The translations under genes were made by a program, and so were the position numbers. A stretch of DNA of 64,000 nucleotides from Galbitalea sp036271795 (GTDB lineage: Bacteria; Actinomycetota; Actinomycetes; Actinomycetales; Microbacteriaceae): positions 1 to 64,000 of the forward strand of contig DATAZY010000009.1 in the NCBI GenBank assembly GCA_036271795.1, given 5' to 3'. How positions within the stretch are numbered: the stretch's first letter is position 1; each line of letters opens with the position of its first letter. Shown here one piece after another: positions 8,633 to 17,211 of this stretch. Under the pieces are notes generated by a model that had not been told where the DNA came from, ran no database searches, and saw nothing but the letters and a program-made list of their open reading frames with translations.

Positions 8633-8661
8633 TTAGTAACTAAGATGTTAGTCACTAACAT
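8633..8661. promoter_or_regulatory. tandem palindromes, candidate TetR operators
   Basis: Two palindromes lie side by side just upstream of the membrane-protein/TetR operon. TTAGTAACTAA is at 8633-8643. ATGTTAGTCACTAACAT is at 8645-8661, symmetric apart from its central base. Both share the half-site TTAGT/ACTAA and their centres are 15 bases apart. The first begins 15 bases before the GTG at 8617, so it would block the promoter or the 5' end of the message. Recognition by the adjacent TetR protein is inferred. Confidence 0.7.
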
Positions 8662-8713
8662 TATGATCGCACACTCCGCGTAACGCAACAAAACCGCCCC
8701 GTAGAATTGCGAG

Positions 8714-10297
8714 ATGCCGAGGGGATCCTTCTACCTGACCACGCCCATCTTCTACGTGAACGATGTGCCGCACATCGGTCACGCCTACACGGAAGTTGCC
8801 TCGGACATCCTCACGCGCTGGCACCGTCAGGCCGGCGACGACACCTGGCTGCTGACCGGCACCGACGAGCACGGCCAGAAGATCCTGCGAACCGCTGTCG
8901 CCAACGACACGACGCCGAAGGCGTGGGCCGACAAGTTGGTCAAGGATGCCTGGCTCCCGCTCCTTGAGACCATCAACATCGCCAACGACGACTTCATCCG
9001 CACCACCGATGAGCGTCACGAGAAGGCCGTCCTGATCTTCCTGCAGAAGCTCTACGACGACGGCTTCATCTACAAGGGCGAGTACGAGGGTTACTACTGC
9101 GTCGGTTGCGAAGAGTTCAAGCAGCTGGATGACCTCATGGAAACACCCGACGGCGACTACGCAGGCCAGCTCGTGTGCCGCATCCACGGTCGCCCGGTCG
9201 AGGTGCTGAAGGAGACCAACTACTTCTTCAGGATGAGCCAGTTCGAGCAGCCGCTTCTCGACCTGTACGAATCACAGCCCGACTTCATCCAACCTGCGAG
9301 CGTGCGCAACGAGATCATCTCGTTCGTGAAGCAGGGTCTCAACGACCTGTCCATCTCGCGGTCGAGCTTCGACTGGGGCATCCAGATTCCGTGGGACACC
9401 ACGCACGTTCTCTATGTCTGGTTCGACGCGCTGCTCAACTACATCACCGCGGTTGGCTACGGTGCCGACGATGAGACCTTCAACCGCCGCTGGCCCGGAA
9501 TCCACATCGTGGGCAAGGACATCGCACGCTTCCACGCCGTCATCTGGCCCGCGATGCTGATGGCTGCCGGCGTCGCGGTTCCCAAGCGAGTCTTCGGTCA
9601 CGGCTGGTTGCTGGTCGGCGGCGAGAAGATGAGCAAATCGAAACTCACCGGCATCGCGCCAAACGAGATTACTGACACGTTCGGCTCCGATGCGTTCCGC
9701 TACTACTTCATGCGCGCCATCAGCTTCGGCTCGGATGGCTCGTTCAGCTGGGAAGACCTGAGCGCGCGGTACCAGGCCGAGCTTGCAAACGGTTTCGGAA
9801 ACCTCGCCTCGCGCGTGGTCGCGATGGTCGAGCGGTACTACGACGGCGCCGTGCCTACCCCCTCTGAATATTCCGATGCGGATCTCGCCATCCACAAGAC
9901 GGTGGCGGATGCGGCTACCGCGGCCGACGCGGCGATCGAGCGTTTCGCGATCCACGACGCGCTGTCCGCGATCTGGACGATCGTCGAGGAACTCAACGGC
10001 TACATCACAATCCAGGAACCCTGGGTGCTGGCGAAAGAAGAGGCCACTCGCGCCCGGCTCGGCACAGTGCTCTACACGGCATCCGAGGGGCTCCGTGCCC
10101 TGGCCGTACTGCTGTCGCCCGTTCTTCCGAACGCTACCGAAAAGCTGTGGGACGCGCTGGGCGCCGGGTCCCTCGGCGCCGTGTGGGACCAGCCGATCCG
10201 GTCGGCAGGTGAGTGGGGACAGTTGCCGGTCGGTTCACCGGTTTCCGCACTCCAGGGGCTATTTCCACGAATAGAGTCGACGGCGCCAGTCGCGTAA
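8714..10297 (+). CDS. metG: methionyl-tRNA synthetase
   Basis: This 527-residue class I aminoacyl-tRNA synthetase charges tRNA-Met. The HIGH motif is in FYVNDVPHIGHAYTE (about residues 12-26). The KMSKS loop is EKMSKSKL (about residue 306 on). A zinc knuckle is seen as CVGC followed by CRIHG (about 125-160). The anticodon-binding helical domain follows (about 360-500), and there is no C-terminal tRNA-binding extension. A TAGAAT box at 8702-8707 ends six bases before the ATG, so the mRNA is probably leaderless. It heads the conserved metG-tatD-rsmA-ispE string. Confidence 0.97.
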   Translation: MPRGSFYLTTPIFYVNDVPHIGHAYTEVASDILTRWHRQAGDDTWLLTGTDEHGQKILRTAVANDTTPKAWADKLVKDAWLPLLETINIANDDFIRTTDERHEKAVLIFLQKLYDDGFIYKGEYEGYYCVGCEEFKQLDDLMETPDGDYAGQLVCRIHGRPVEVLKETNYFFRMSQFEQPLLDLYESQPDFIQPASVRNEIISFVKQGLNDLSISRSSFDWGIQIPWDTTHVLYVWFDALLNYITAVGYGADDETFNRRWPGIHIVGKDIARFHAVIWPAMLMAAGVAVPKRVFGHGWLLVGGEKMSKSKLTGIAPNEITDTFGSDAFRYYFMRAISFGSDGSFSWEDLSARYQAELANGFGNLASRVVAMVERYYDGAVPTPSEYSDADLAIHKTVADAATAADAAIERFAIHDALSAIWTIVEELNGYITIQEPWVLAKEEATRARLGTVLYTASEGLRALAVLLSPVLPNATEKLWDALGAGSLGAVWDQPIRSAGEWGQLPVGSPVSALQGLFPRIESTAPVA

Positions 10298-10323
10298 CGT
10301 AAGACCCGAGCGGAAGGAGTTCG

Positions 10324-11229
10324 ATGACCGACAATCTCGCCTCGTCGTCGGAAGTCTGGCCGCCGCTCCCGGAAGCGCTGACCGTCGCGGTCTACGACAA
10401 CCACACTCACCTGGAACCTCCAACCACCGATGAGGGCTGGCAGAGTCGGCTCGACTATCGGGACGCCCTCGACCGGGCATCGAGCGTCGGCGTTCGCGGA
10501 GTCGTACAGGTTGGCACCGACCTCGTCAGTTCGCAGTGGTCCGCCGAGATCGCGGCGATCGAGCCGCGCGTGCTTGCGGCCGTTGCGCTGCATCCGAACG
10601 AGGCCCCCGTTCTCGATCGAGCGGGAACCCTGGATGAGGCGCTCGCCGCGATTTCGGAACTCTCGGGTCGACCGCGTGTGCGCGCCATCGGCGAGACCGG
10701 CCTCGACTACTTTCGCACCGCTGAGGACGGCCAGGGCGCGCAACTTCGATCCTTCGAGGCGCACATCGAGATGGCAAAGGAGAAGGGTCTTGCCCTTCAA
10801 ATCCACGATCGGGATGCGCACCGCGACGTCATCGCCACACTGCTCCGGGTCGGCGCTCCCGAGCGCACGGTGTTCCACTGCTTCAGCGGTGACGCGGAAC
10901 TGGCGAGCATCCTGTCGGAGAACGGATGGTACGCATCCTTCGCGGGCACAGTCACGTTCAAGAACGCTCCGACGCTCCGGGATGCACTCGAGGCTCTGCC
11001 GCGTCGGCTGCTGCTCATCGAGACCGACTCTCCGTTCCTGACACCGGTGCCGCTGCGCGGGCGACCAAATTCGTCCTACCTGATCCCGTACACACTGCGC
11101 GCGATGGCCGCCCACCTCGGAACCGACGTCTCGATGCTCGCCGCTCTGATCTCCTCCAACACCGAGGAGGTCTACGGGCTCTGGAACTCTGAGCCGGTCG
11201 CCGAGCCGCCGAATCCGTTCACCGAGTGA
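10324..11229 (+). CDS. TatD-family metal-dependent hydrolase
   Basis: This 301-residue TIM-barrel hydrolase is of the TatD/YcfH type, a family with metal-dependent DNase activity. Metal ligands are visible in YDNHTHLE (about residue 25), GETGLDYFR (about 121), QIHDRDAH (about 159), FHCFSG (about 183) and ETDSPFLTP (about 234). It follows metG by 26 bases with GGAAGGAG as ribosome site, and its TGA overlaps the rsmA GTG by four bases. The metG-tatD-rsmA order is widely conserved in actinobacteria. Confidence 0.93.
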   Translation: MTDNLASSSEVWPPLPEALTVAVYDNHTHLEPPTTDEGWQSRLDYRDALDRASSVGVRGVVQVGTDLVSSQWSAEIAAIEPRVLAAVALHPNEAPVLDRAGTLDEALAAISELSGRPRVRAIGETGLDYFRTAEDGQGAQLRSFEAHIEMAKEKGLALQIHDRDAHRDVIATLLRVGAPERTVFHCFSGDAELASILSENGWYASFAGTVTFKNAPTLRDALEALPRRLLLIETDSPFLTPVPLRGRPNSSYLIPYTLRAMAAHLGTDVSMLAALISSNTEEVYGLWNSEPVAEPPNPFTE

Positions 11230-12098
11230 GCGCGTCGAGAGCCTCAGGGACCATGAGGTTGCTCGGCCCGGCGGAAATCCGCGACCTGGCCGAGCTGCTC
11301 GACCTGCAGCCGACCAAGAAACTCGGGCAGAACTTCGTCATCGACGCCAACACGGTTCGGCGGATCGTGCGGATTGCCGGTGTCGCAGACGGGATGACGG
11401 CGGTCGAGATCGGGCCGGGTCTGGGTTCACTGACCCTCGGGCTGCTTGAGACCGGGGCGTCCGTCGTAGCCGTCGAAATCGACAACCGGCTGGCGGCTCA
11501 GTTGCCGCATACGGGTGCCGCAGCGGGCGTCGTCGAAGGGCGCCTCACGGTGGTCACCGCAGACGCAATGACAATCAGCTCGCTCGACCCCGAGCCGTCG
11601 GTTCTTGTCGCAAACCTCCCGTACAACGTGTCGGTGCCGGTGCTCCTCCACTTTCTCGAGAACTTTCCGACCCTGCGGTCCGGCGTCGTCATGGTGCAGG
11701 CCGAAGTGGGCCACCGTCTGGCCGCCGGCCCGGGGTCGAAAATCTATGGGAGCCCCAGTGCCAAGACGGCGTGGTATGGCGATTTTCGCCTCGCGGGAAC
11801 CGTGTCCCGGCAGGTGTTCTGGCCGGTGCCCAACGTCGACTCTGTGCTCGTCGCATTCGACCGACACGAGCGGCCGGGCACGGAGGCGGAGCGCCTTGCC
11901 ACCTTCGCCCTCATTGACGCGGCCTTCCAGCAGCGGCGGAAGATGCTGCGTCAGGCGCTGGCTGTCGTCCTCGGCGATTCGGCCACAGCATCCGCTCGCA
12001 TCGAAGAGGCTGGCCTCGCACCGACCGCGCGTGGTGAAGAACTGACCGTTCTCGACTTCCTTCGCATCGCCAGGGCGGCGTCCAGCGCGGAATCCTAG
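11226..12098 (+). CDS. rsmA: 16S rRNA (adenine1518/1519-N6) dimethyltransferase
   Basis: This 290-residue KsgA-family enzyme dimethylates two adjacent adenines in the 3' hairpin of 16S rRNA. The family signature KLGQNFVIDANTVRRIV is at about residues 29-45. The SAM-binding motif VEIGPGLGSLTLG is at about 59-71, and the catalytic NLPYNVSVPVLLHF motif at about 128-141. A small C-terminal helical domain follows. It uses a GTG start coupled to the tatD stop (GTGA). Confidence 0.96.
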   Translation: MSASRASGTMRLLGPAEIRDLAELLDLQPTKKLGQNFVIDANTVRRIVRIAGVADGMTAVEIGPGLGSLTLGLLETGASVVAVEIDNRLAAQLPHTGAAAGVVEGRLTVVTADAMTISSLDPEPSVLVANLPYNVSVPVLLHFLENFPTLRSGVVMVQAEVGHRLAAGPGSKIYGSPSAKTAWYGDFRLAGTVSRQVFWPVPNVDSVLVAFDRHERPGTEAERLATFALIDAAFQQRRKMLRQALAVVLGDSATASARIEEAGLAPTARGEELTVLDFLRIARAASSAES

Positions 12099-12150
12099 TC
12101 GCCTCGAGGGGTGGCCGTGGCCCAACCCCGCCCGCGCTAGGTTTGGGTGT

Positions 12151-13086
12151 ATGACCTCCGTGTCCGCCCCAGCAATGGTGCACGCGAAGGCGCCCGGGAA
12201 GATCAATGTCTTCCTGAAGGTCGGCGCCCTGCTCGGCGACGGCTACCACGATGTCGCGATCGCCTACCAGGCGGTGTCGTTGTATGAAGAGGTTCGCGCG
12301 TATCCCGCAGACGATTTTTCGGTCTCGATCGCGGGCACGGTTGAGTTGTCTCGGGTGCCTATCGACGGCTCGAACGTTGCGATCAAGGCGGCTCGGCTCC
12401 TCGCTCGCCGCACCGGATATCGCGGCGGAGCCCACCTCGAGATCGGCAAACACGTGCCCGTCACCGGAGGCATGGGCGGCGGGTCCGCGGATGCCGCAGC
12501 TACTCTGCTCGCCTGCGACGCGCTGTGGGGAACGGAGCTTCCGCGCGAGGAAATGCTCGCGTTGGCAGCAGAACTCGGGTCGGATGTGCCGTTCGCATTC
12601 ACCGGCGGCACCGCAATCGGAACCGGTCGCGGCGACCAGCTGAGCCCGGCGCTCGCGCAGGGACAGTTCCAGTGGGTGCTCGCCGTCGCCGACTTCGGAC
12701 TCTCGACCCCCGCGGTGTACAGCGAGCTGGATCGGCATCGCGATCGGCACTCCCAGGACATCTATCCGGCGCAGGCGCAGCCCTTCGTGGACGCCAACGT
12801 TCTTCAGGCTTTGCGCGCGGGCGATCCGCACCAGCTGGCCGAGACGTTATACAACGACCTGCAGGCTCCGGCACTGCACCTCGAGCCGTCCCTCGCATCC
12901 GTGCTCGAACTGGGCGAGGAGAATGGCGCGCTCGCCGGCATCATCTCCGGCTCGGGCCCGACCATCGCGTTTCTTACCGCCGACCTCGACAACGCCCTCG
13001 AACTCCAGATCGCGCTCAGTGCCGCACGCCTCAACGTTGTTCGCGTCACGGGCCCCGTGCACGGCGCCCGTCTGGTGAACCTCTGA
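12151..13086 (+). CDS. ispE: 4-diphosphocytidyl-2-C-methyl-D-erythritol kinase
   Basis: This GHMP kinase of the non-mevalonate isoprenoid pathway has 311 residues. The N-terminal KAPGKINVFLKVG (about residues 11-23) and the ATP loop VPVTGGMGGGSADAAATL (about 100-117) are diagnostic, and IISGSGPTIAFL near residue 266 is GHMP motif III. A TAGGTT box at 12138-12143 lies seven bases before the ATG, suggesting a leaderless transcript independent of rsmA. It ends the housekeeping string. Confidence 0.95.
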   Translation: MTSVSAPAMVHAKAPGKINVFLKVGALLGDGYHDVAIAYQAVSLYEEVRAYPADDFSVSIAGTVELSRVPIDGSNVAIKAARLLARRTGYRGGAHLEIGKHVPVTGGMGGGSADAAATLLACDALWGTELPREEMLALAAELGSDVPFAFTGGTAIGTGRGDQLSPALAQGQFQWVLAVADFGLSTPAVYSELDRHRDRHSQDIYPAQAQPFVDANVLQALRAGDPHQLAETLYNDLQAPALHLEPSLASVLELGEENGALAGIISGSGPTIAFLTADLDNALELQIALSAARLNVVRVTGPVHGARLVNL

Positions 13087-13100
13087 CACAGGCGTACGCA

Positions 13101-13181
13101 TCGCAAAGCCGGAACACCGTATGACACGCCGCGCCGTGGGACGCTCCCGTGGGCGTGTCACACGAGATGCCGACTTTGCGA
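13101..13181. terminator. nested inverted repeats downstream of ispE, possible terminator
   Basis: Three concentric stems can form: outer arms 13101-13112 / 13170-13181 (11 of 12 paired), middle arms TGACACGCC 13122-13130 / GGCGTGTCA 13152-13160 (perfect), and GGGA 13138-13141 / TCCC 13145-13148 around a three-base loop. There is no T-run, so it is not a classic intrinsic terminator, but it lies directly after ispE. Alternatives are a structured RNA or a REP-like palindromic element. Confidence 0.45.
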
Positions 13182-13194
13182 TTGGTGGTATGGG

Positions 13195-13222
13195 CGCCAG
13201 TCGCCAGTCGCCAGTCGCCAGT
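13195..13222. repeat. tandem repeat, four copies of CGCCAGT
   Basis: Four perfect head-to-tail copies of the heptamer CGCCAGT occupy 13195-13201, 13202-13208, 13209-13215 and 13216-13222. They end 16 bases before the TAGGGT -10 box (13239-13244) of the next gene, so they lie across the expected -35 position. Copy number could vary by slippage. Confidence 0.9.
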
Positions 13223-13251
13223 CACCGGGCACAGATCGTAGGGTGGGGAGC

Positions 13252-14337
13252 GTGAGGGTTCCGATCGGTTCCGAGACGCGCGAGTTGAGTGCGGAGCAAC
13301 TCGAGCGCGGTGCCCGCACCATCGCACTGCCGGAGCTCGGAATGGACGGCCAGCGCAGGCTTCGTGTCGCGCGGGTTCTCGTGGTCGGCGCCGGCGGTCT
13401 CGGATCGCCGGTGCTGCAGTACCTGGCGGCCGCAGGCGTTGGCGCGATCGGGATCCTGGACTTCGACGACGTCGACCTTTCCAATCTGCAGCGGCAGGTC
13501 ATCCACGCCGGCGCATCAATCGGTGAGCCGAAAACGAGAAGCGCCGCGCGGGCGATTGCCGCGCTCGATCCGACCATTGCGGTCATTGAACACCCGGTCA
13601 CGCTCGGCCCCGACAACGCGCTTGAGCTGCTCGCCGACTACGACCTCGTCGTCGACGGGAGCGACAACTTTGCGACGCGCTATCTCGCGAACGATGCCGC
13701 GGCCCTTCTGCGAAAACCCTACGTCTGGGGCTCGGTGCTTCGCTTCGACGGACAGGTCACCGTGTTCTGGGAGGGCGCACCGGATGGCCGCAGCCTCGAC
13801 TACCGGGACCTGCATCCGGTGCCGCCCGAACCTGGGGACGTACTCTCCTGTGCGGAGGCCGGTGTCCTCGGCAGCCTCTGCGGCACCATCGGCTCGATGA
13901 TGGCGACGGAGGCCATCAAGTTGATCACCGGTGTCGGCGAACCGCTTCTCGGCAGAGTTCAGAATCTGGATGCCCTGGCCGCCGAGTGGACCCTGTTCGA
14001 GCTGGCGCGGTCCCCGGGTCGCGCCCCCGTCGCCGAGCTCGCCGACTATGAAGCCTTCTGCGGCGTCCCGCAGTTCGACTCCGGTCTCGAAGTCGAGGAC
14101 CTCCCGGACGGCTGGCACCTCGTCGACGTGCGTGAGCCGTACGAGCACGAGCGTCGGCATCTGGCCGGGGACACGCTGGTGCCGCTCGGGCAGCTCCTCG
14201 TGGCTCCAACGGCGATCAGTGGTCCGGTCGTGCTCTACTGCGCGACGGGCGTCCGCTCCAATCGGGCGGCGCAGGCTCTGCGCGCGGTCGGCGTTGAGGC
14301 GCGGTCCTTGCGCGGCGGTATCGAGGCGCGCCCCTAG
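13252..14337 (+). CDS. MoeB/MoeZ-like sulfur-carrier adenylyltransferase with rhodanese domain
   Basis: This 361-residue E1-like enzyme activates the C-terminal glycine of a ubiquitin-fold sulfur carrier. The N-terminal ThiF/MoeB domain shows VLVVGAGGLGSPVLQYLAAAG, LDFDDVDLSNLQRQ, DGSDNFATRYLAND and the catalytic-cysteine region CAEAGVLGSLCGTIGSMMATEAIKL. The C-terminal rhodanese domain (about residues 280-361) carries VDVREPYEHERRHL and the active-site loop LYCATGVRSNRAA. The natural partner is MoaD, encoded convergently; the two stop codons share CTAG. TAGGGT at 13239-13244 lies seven bases before GTG 13252, which is therefore preferred over the in-frame GTG at 13243. Confidence 0.9.
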   Translation: MRVPIGSETRELSAEQLERGARTIALPELGMDGQRRLRVARVLVVGAGGLGSPVLQYLAAAGVGAIGILDFDDVDLSNLQRQVIHAGASIGEPKTRSAARAIAALDPTIAVIEHPVTLGPDNALELLADYDLVVDGSDNFATRYLANDAAALLRKPYVWGSVLRFDGQVTVFWEGAPDGRSLDYRDLHPVPPEPGDVLSCAEAGVLGSLCGTIGSMMATEAIKLITGVGEPLLGRVQNLDALAAEWTLFELARSPGRAPVAELADYEAFCGVPQFDSGLEVEDLPDGWHLVDVREPYEHERRHLAGDTLVPLGQLLVAPTAISGPVVLYCATGVRSNRAAQALRAVGVEARSLRGGIEARP

Positions 14338-14552
14338 CCTCCCGCAAACGGCGGCAACACGTCCACGGTGTCGCCCTCGACGAGCCCGCGCGAGCGATCC
14401 GCCTCGGCGACGCCGTTGACAAGAAACGAGCACTTCGCGATCACCGGAAACTCGAACGCCGCGAGCACCGATTCGAGAGTCCCCGCGGGCACGGACGCGG
14501 TGGATGCACCGACCGCTGCGCGCGCCGCCGCGAAGAACCGGACCTTGACCAC
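14334..14552 (-). CDS. moaD: MoaD, molybdopterin synthase small subunit
   Basis: This 72-residue ubiquitin-fold sulfur carrier ends in the required Gly-Gly (VDVLPPFAGG), which is adenylated and then thiocarboxylated. The N-terminus VKVRFFAAARAAVG is typical of MoaD. Its GTG start directly follows the moaA stop (TAG then GTG), so the genes are coupled. It works with MoaE, encoded at 22342-22758, and with the adenylyltransferase at 13252-14337. Confidence 0.92.
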   Translation of the reverse strand: MVKVRFFAAARAAVGASTASVPAGTLESVLAAFEFPVIAKCSFLVNGVAEADRSRGLVEGDTVDVLPPFAGG

Positions 14553-15623
14553 CTAGCCGCCGATCGCACTCATGGTGCGCTCGGGCTGCACGAAGCCCGC
14601 GGCATCCAAGCCGTGTCCCGAGGGCTTCGCCCACATCGCGCCGCGCCAGAGCGAAGCCAGCTCGGCGTCCGACGCTCCGCCGCGAAGCGCGCCCAGCAGG
14701 TCGACCTCTTCGTGGGAGAACAGGCAACTGCGGACTGCTCCCTCGGAGGTGAGTCGAGTGCGCCGGCAGTCCGCGCAGAATGACTCGGTCACGGAGGCGA
14801 TGATCCCGACCCGGCCGCGAAGCACTCCGCCCTGAAATACGTCGAAGAGTTCGGCTGGCGCGCCATCCCGGGGCTCGGTCGTGGGTACGAGCGAGTAGCT
14901 GGCGGCGAGCGCCGCGCGGATCTCGGCCGCCGTTACCATGGTCGCGCGATCCCAGGAGTGGTCGGCGTCGAGTGGCATTTGTTCGATGAACCGCAGCTGG
15001 TGACCGCGCTCGAGGCACCACTCGAGCAGCTCCGGTGCCTGGGTGTCATTGACCCCGCGCAGTAGTACGGCATTGATTTTGATCGGGTCGAGTCCGGCCG
15101 CCGTGGCGGCATCGATCCCGTCGAGCACGCGCTCAAGGAACGGTCGACGTGTCACTTCGAGAAAAGTTGCCGCGTGCACCGTGTCGAGCGAGACGTTGAT
15201 CCGGTCCAGGCCGGCTGCAGCCAGCGCGGATGCGCGCGAAGCGAGACCGATCGCGTTGGTCGTCAGCGAGATCTCCGGCCGTGGCGTCAACGCGGCGACG
15301 CGAGCGACGATGTCGATCAGGTCGTTGCGCAGGAGCGGCTCGCCGCCGGTAAACCGAACCTGCCGGACGCCGAGGTCGCGAACCGCGATCCCAGCGAGGC
15401 GAGTGATCTCATCCGCCTGCATCAACGCTTTGGCGGGCGCGAACGGCAGTCCCGCCGCGGGCATGCAGTACGTGCAGCGCAGATTGCAGCGGTCGGTGAG
15501 CGAAATCCGCAGGTCGGTGGCGACGCGGCCCCAACTGTCGAGGAGGCCGGATACTCCGTCGGGGCGTGGTCCGGCATCCGCGGTTCTTCCCGCGAGAGTC
15601 GGCATCCCGAGCGCGATTGTCAC
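14553..15623 (-). CDS. moaA: GTP 3',8-cyclase MoaA
   Basis: This 356-residue radical-SAM enzyme catalyses the first step of molybdenum-cofactor synthesis. The SAM cluster motif CNLRCTYC is at about residues 44-51. The second cluster is formed by CADC and a later Cys in RTRLTSEGAVRSCLF. RFTGGEPLLR is the usual glycine-rich motif, and the C-terminal SAIGG tail is the conserved double glycine. TAGCCT (15630-15635, minus strand) lies six bases before GTG 15623, preferred over the in-frame TTG six bases upstream. It follows modC by 27 bases. Confidence 0.94.
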   Translation of the reverse strand: MTIALGMPTLAGRTADAGPRPDGVSGLLDSWGRVATDLRISLTDRCNLRCTYCMPAAGLPFAPAKALMQADEITRLAGIAVRDLGVRQVRFTGGEPLLRNDLIDIVARVAALTPRPEISLTTNAIGLASRASALAAAGLDRINVSLDTVHAATFLEVTRRPFLERVLDGIDAATAAGLDPIKINAVLLRGVNDTQAPELLEWCLERGHQLRFIEQMPLDADHSWDRATMVTAAEIRAALAASYSLVPTTEPRDGAPAELFDVFQGGVLRGRVGIIASVTESFCADCRRTRLTSEGAVRSCLFSHEEVDLLGALRGGASDAELASLWRGAMWAKPSGHGLDAAGFVQPERTMSAIGG

Positions 15624-15650
15624 ACTCAAAGGCTACGCGATCGGGCTGGA

Positions 15651-16364
15651 TTAGCGCTCGAAAAGTCCCGCGACATAGTCGTTTGCTGGCGCCGCGGCGA
15701 CCTCCGACGGCACACCCCGCTGAACCACTTCGCCGTGGTCGAGCACGATTAACCGGTCGGCGAGAGCAAGGGCATCCACCGGGTCGTGGGTGACCAGGAT
15801 TGTGGATCCGCCATACGCACCGAGCTCGTCCTTCAGCCGCGCGCGCACGCTTCCGCGGGTGCTGGCATCGAGTGCGGCCAGCGGTTCGTCCAGCACCAGG
15901 AGGGGCGGTTCGAGGATGAGCGCGCGAGCAAGCGCGACCCGCTGGGCCTGGCCGCCCGACAGCAGCCGCGGTCGAGTGGCAGCAAATTCGGCCAGGTCGA
16001 AGCGATCGAGCCAGTCGTGCGCGGAGGCGAGTGCGGTCGCACGCGGAATGCCATGCGCAATCGGTCCGAACGCGATGTTTTCCACTGCGCTCAGGTGCGG
16101 GAACAGCAGGTAGTCCTGAAAGACGACACCGATGCCGCGATTGCGGGCAGCAACGTGAACGTCGTAGTCATCCAGAACCCGGTCGCCCAGCTGGATGCGT
16201 CCGGAGGTCGGTCGCACGAGTCCAGCGAGCGCCCGGAGCGTGGTGGTCTTGCCGGAGCCGTTCGGGCCGGCGACGGCCGTGACTGTTCCGGCCGGAACGT
16301 CGAGAGAAAGCGAAAGCCGGAACGTCGCCCGCTCGACCTCGATGGATGCGGCCAGTCCGCTCAT
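15651..16364 (-). CDS. modC: molybdate ABC transporter ATPase
   Basis: This 237-residue ABC ATPase powers the ModB permease encoded upstream. Walker A is GPNGSGKTTT (about residues 33-42), the signature LSGGQAQRVALARAL (about 135-149), Walker B LLVLDEPLAALD (about 155-166), and the H-loop is in LVTHDPVDAL. It lacks the C-terminal TOBE/Mop sensor domain of full-length ModC (about 350 residues). That function may instead be carried by the separate HTH-Mop protein at the head of the operon. Confidence 0.88.
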   Translation of the reverse strand: MSGLAASIEVERATFRLSLSLDVPAGTVTAVAGPNGSGKTTTLRALAGLVRPTSGRIQLGDRVLDDYDVHVAARNRGIGVVFQDYLLFPHLSAVENIAFGPIAHGIPRATALASAHDWLDRFDLAEFAATRPRLLSGGQAQRVALARALILEPPLLVLDEPLAALDASTRGSVRARLKDELGAYGGSTILVTHDPVDALALADRLIVLDHGEVVQRGVPSEVAAAPANDYVAGLFER

Positions 16365-16377
16365 GAGGCCAGCCCTC

Positions 16378-17211
16378 TCACGAGGTCAGCCCGCCGACCC
16401 AGCGGTCGCGTAGTGCGAACAGCACGCCAACCGCGACGACCAGGAGGATCAGCGCAATGACGTAGGCGGATCCCGGATCGCTCTCGAGTGCGATGTACGC
16501 GGCGATCGGCATGGTTCTGGTGACGCCGGGGAAGTCGCCCGCGAACGTGATCGTGGCCCCGAATTCGCCGAGCGCTCGCGCGAACGAGAGCACGGCACCG
16601 GCGGCAACCCCGGGAGCGATGAGTGGCAGGGTGATGCGGCGGAAGATCATCCAGCGGGAAGCTCCCAGAGTCTCCGCCGCGTCCTCGAGTCGCCGATCCG
16701 CGCCACGCAGCGCGCCCTCGACAGACAGCACCAGGAACGGCATGGCGACGAACGTCTCTGAGATGATGACGGCGGGAGTCGTGAACGGAATCTGGATGCC
16801 GAACCACAGGCGCAGGAACGTTCCGACGAGCCCGGTTCGACCGAGCAGCAGGACGAGCGCGATGCCTCCGACGACCGGTGGGAGGACGAGGGGAACGGTC
16901 ACGAACGCGCGGAGAAGCCGCCGAAGTACCGGATTCCACTCGACCGACCGAGCGAGCACCCAGGCCAGTGGCACGCCGAACACCACGCTCAGGACAGTTG
17001 CGGCGAGGCCCGCCCCGAGAGACAGCGCGAGGGACTGGACGACCCCGTTACCCTCGACGACCTGTCCGATCTGGCCCCACGGAACCTGGGCTACCAGGGC
17101 CACGAGGGGCAGGACGAGAAACGCCAGCGCGATGCCGGCCGGTACCCAGAGCAGTCCGGGGATGCCTGTTCCCCGGGTGTCCGGAGACCTAGTTCGTGAT
17201 GAAGCCCGCAT
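16378..17211 (-). CDS. modB: molybdate ABC transporter permease
   Basis: The 277-residue integral membrane subunit has about six helices. The EAA-type coupling motif is seen as LEDAAETLGASRWMIFRRITLP, and the ModB-typical ARALGEFGATITFAG follows. ATG 17211 is chosen because upstream codons in the same frame overlap modA and look non-coding. The resulting 23-base overlap with the modA stop implies translational coupling. It forms the channel of the ModABC importer. Confidence 0.88.
   Translation of the reverse strand: MRASSRTRSPDTRGTGIPGLLWVPAGIALAFLVLPLVALVAQVPWGQIGQVVEGNGVVQSLALSLGAGLAATVLSVVFGVPLAWVLARSVEWNPVLRRLLRAFVTVPLVLPPVVGGIALVLLLGRTGLVGTFLRLWFGIQIPFTTPAVIISETFVAMPFLVLSVEGALRGADRRLEDAAETLGASRWMIFRRITLPLIAPGVAAGAVLSFARALGEFGATITFAGDFPGVTRTMPIAAYIALESDPGSAYVIALILLVVAVGVLFALRDRWVGGLTS

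Noticed and set aside
13195..13222. CGCCAGT repeats as a CRISPR array
   Set aside because: The units are seven bases with no spacers and no cas genes nearby; it is a simple tandem repeat.
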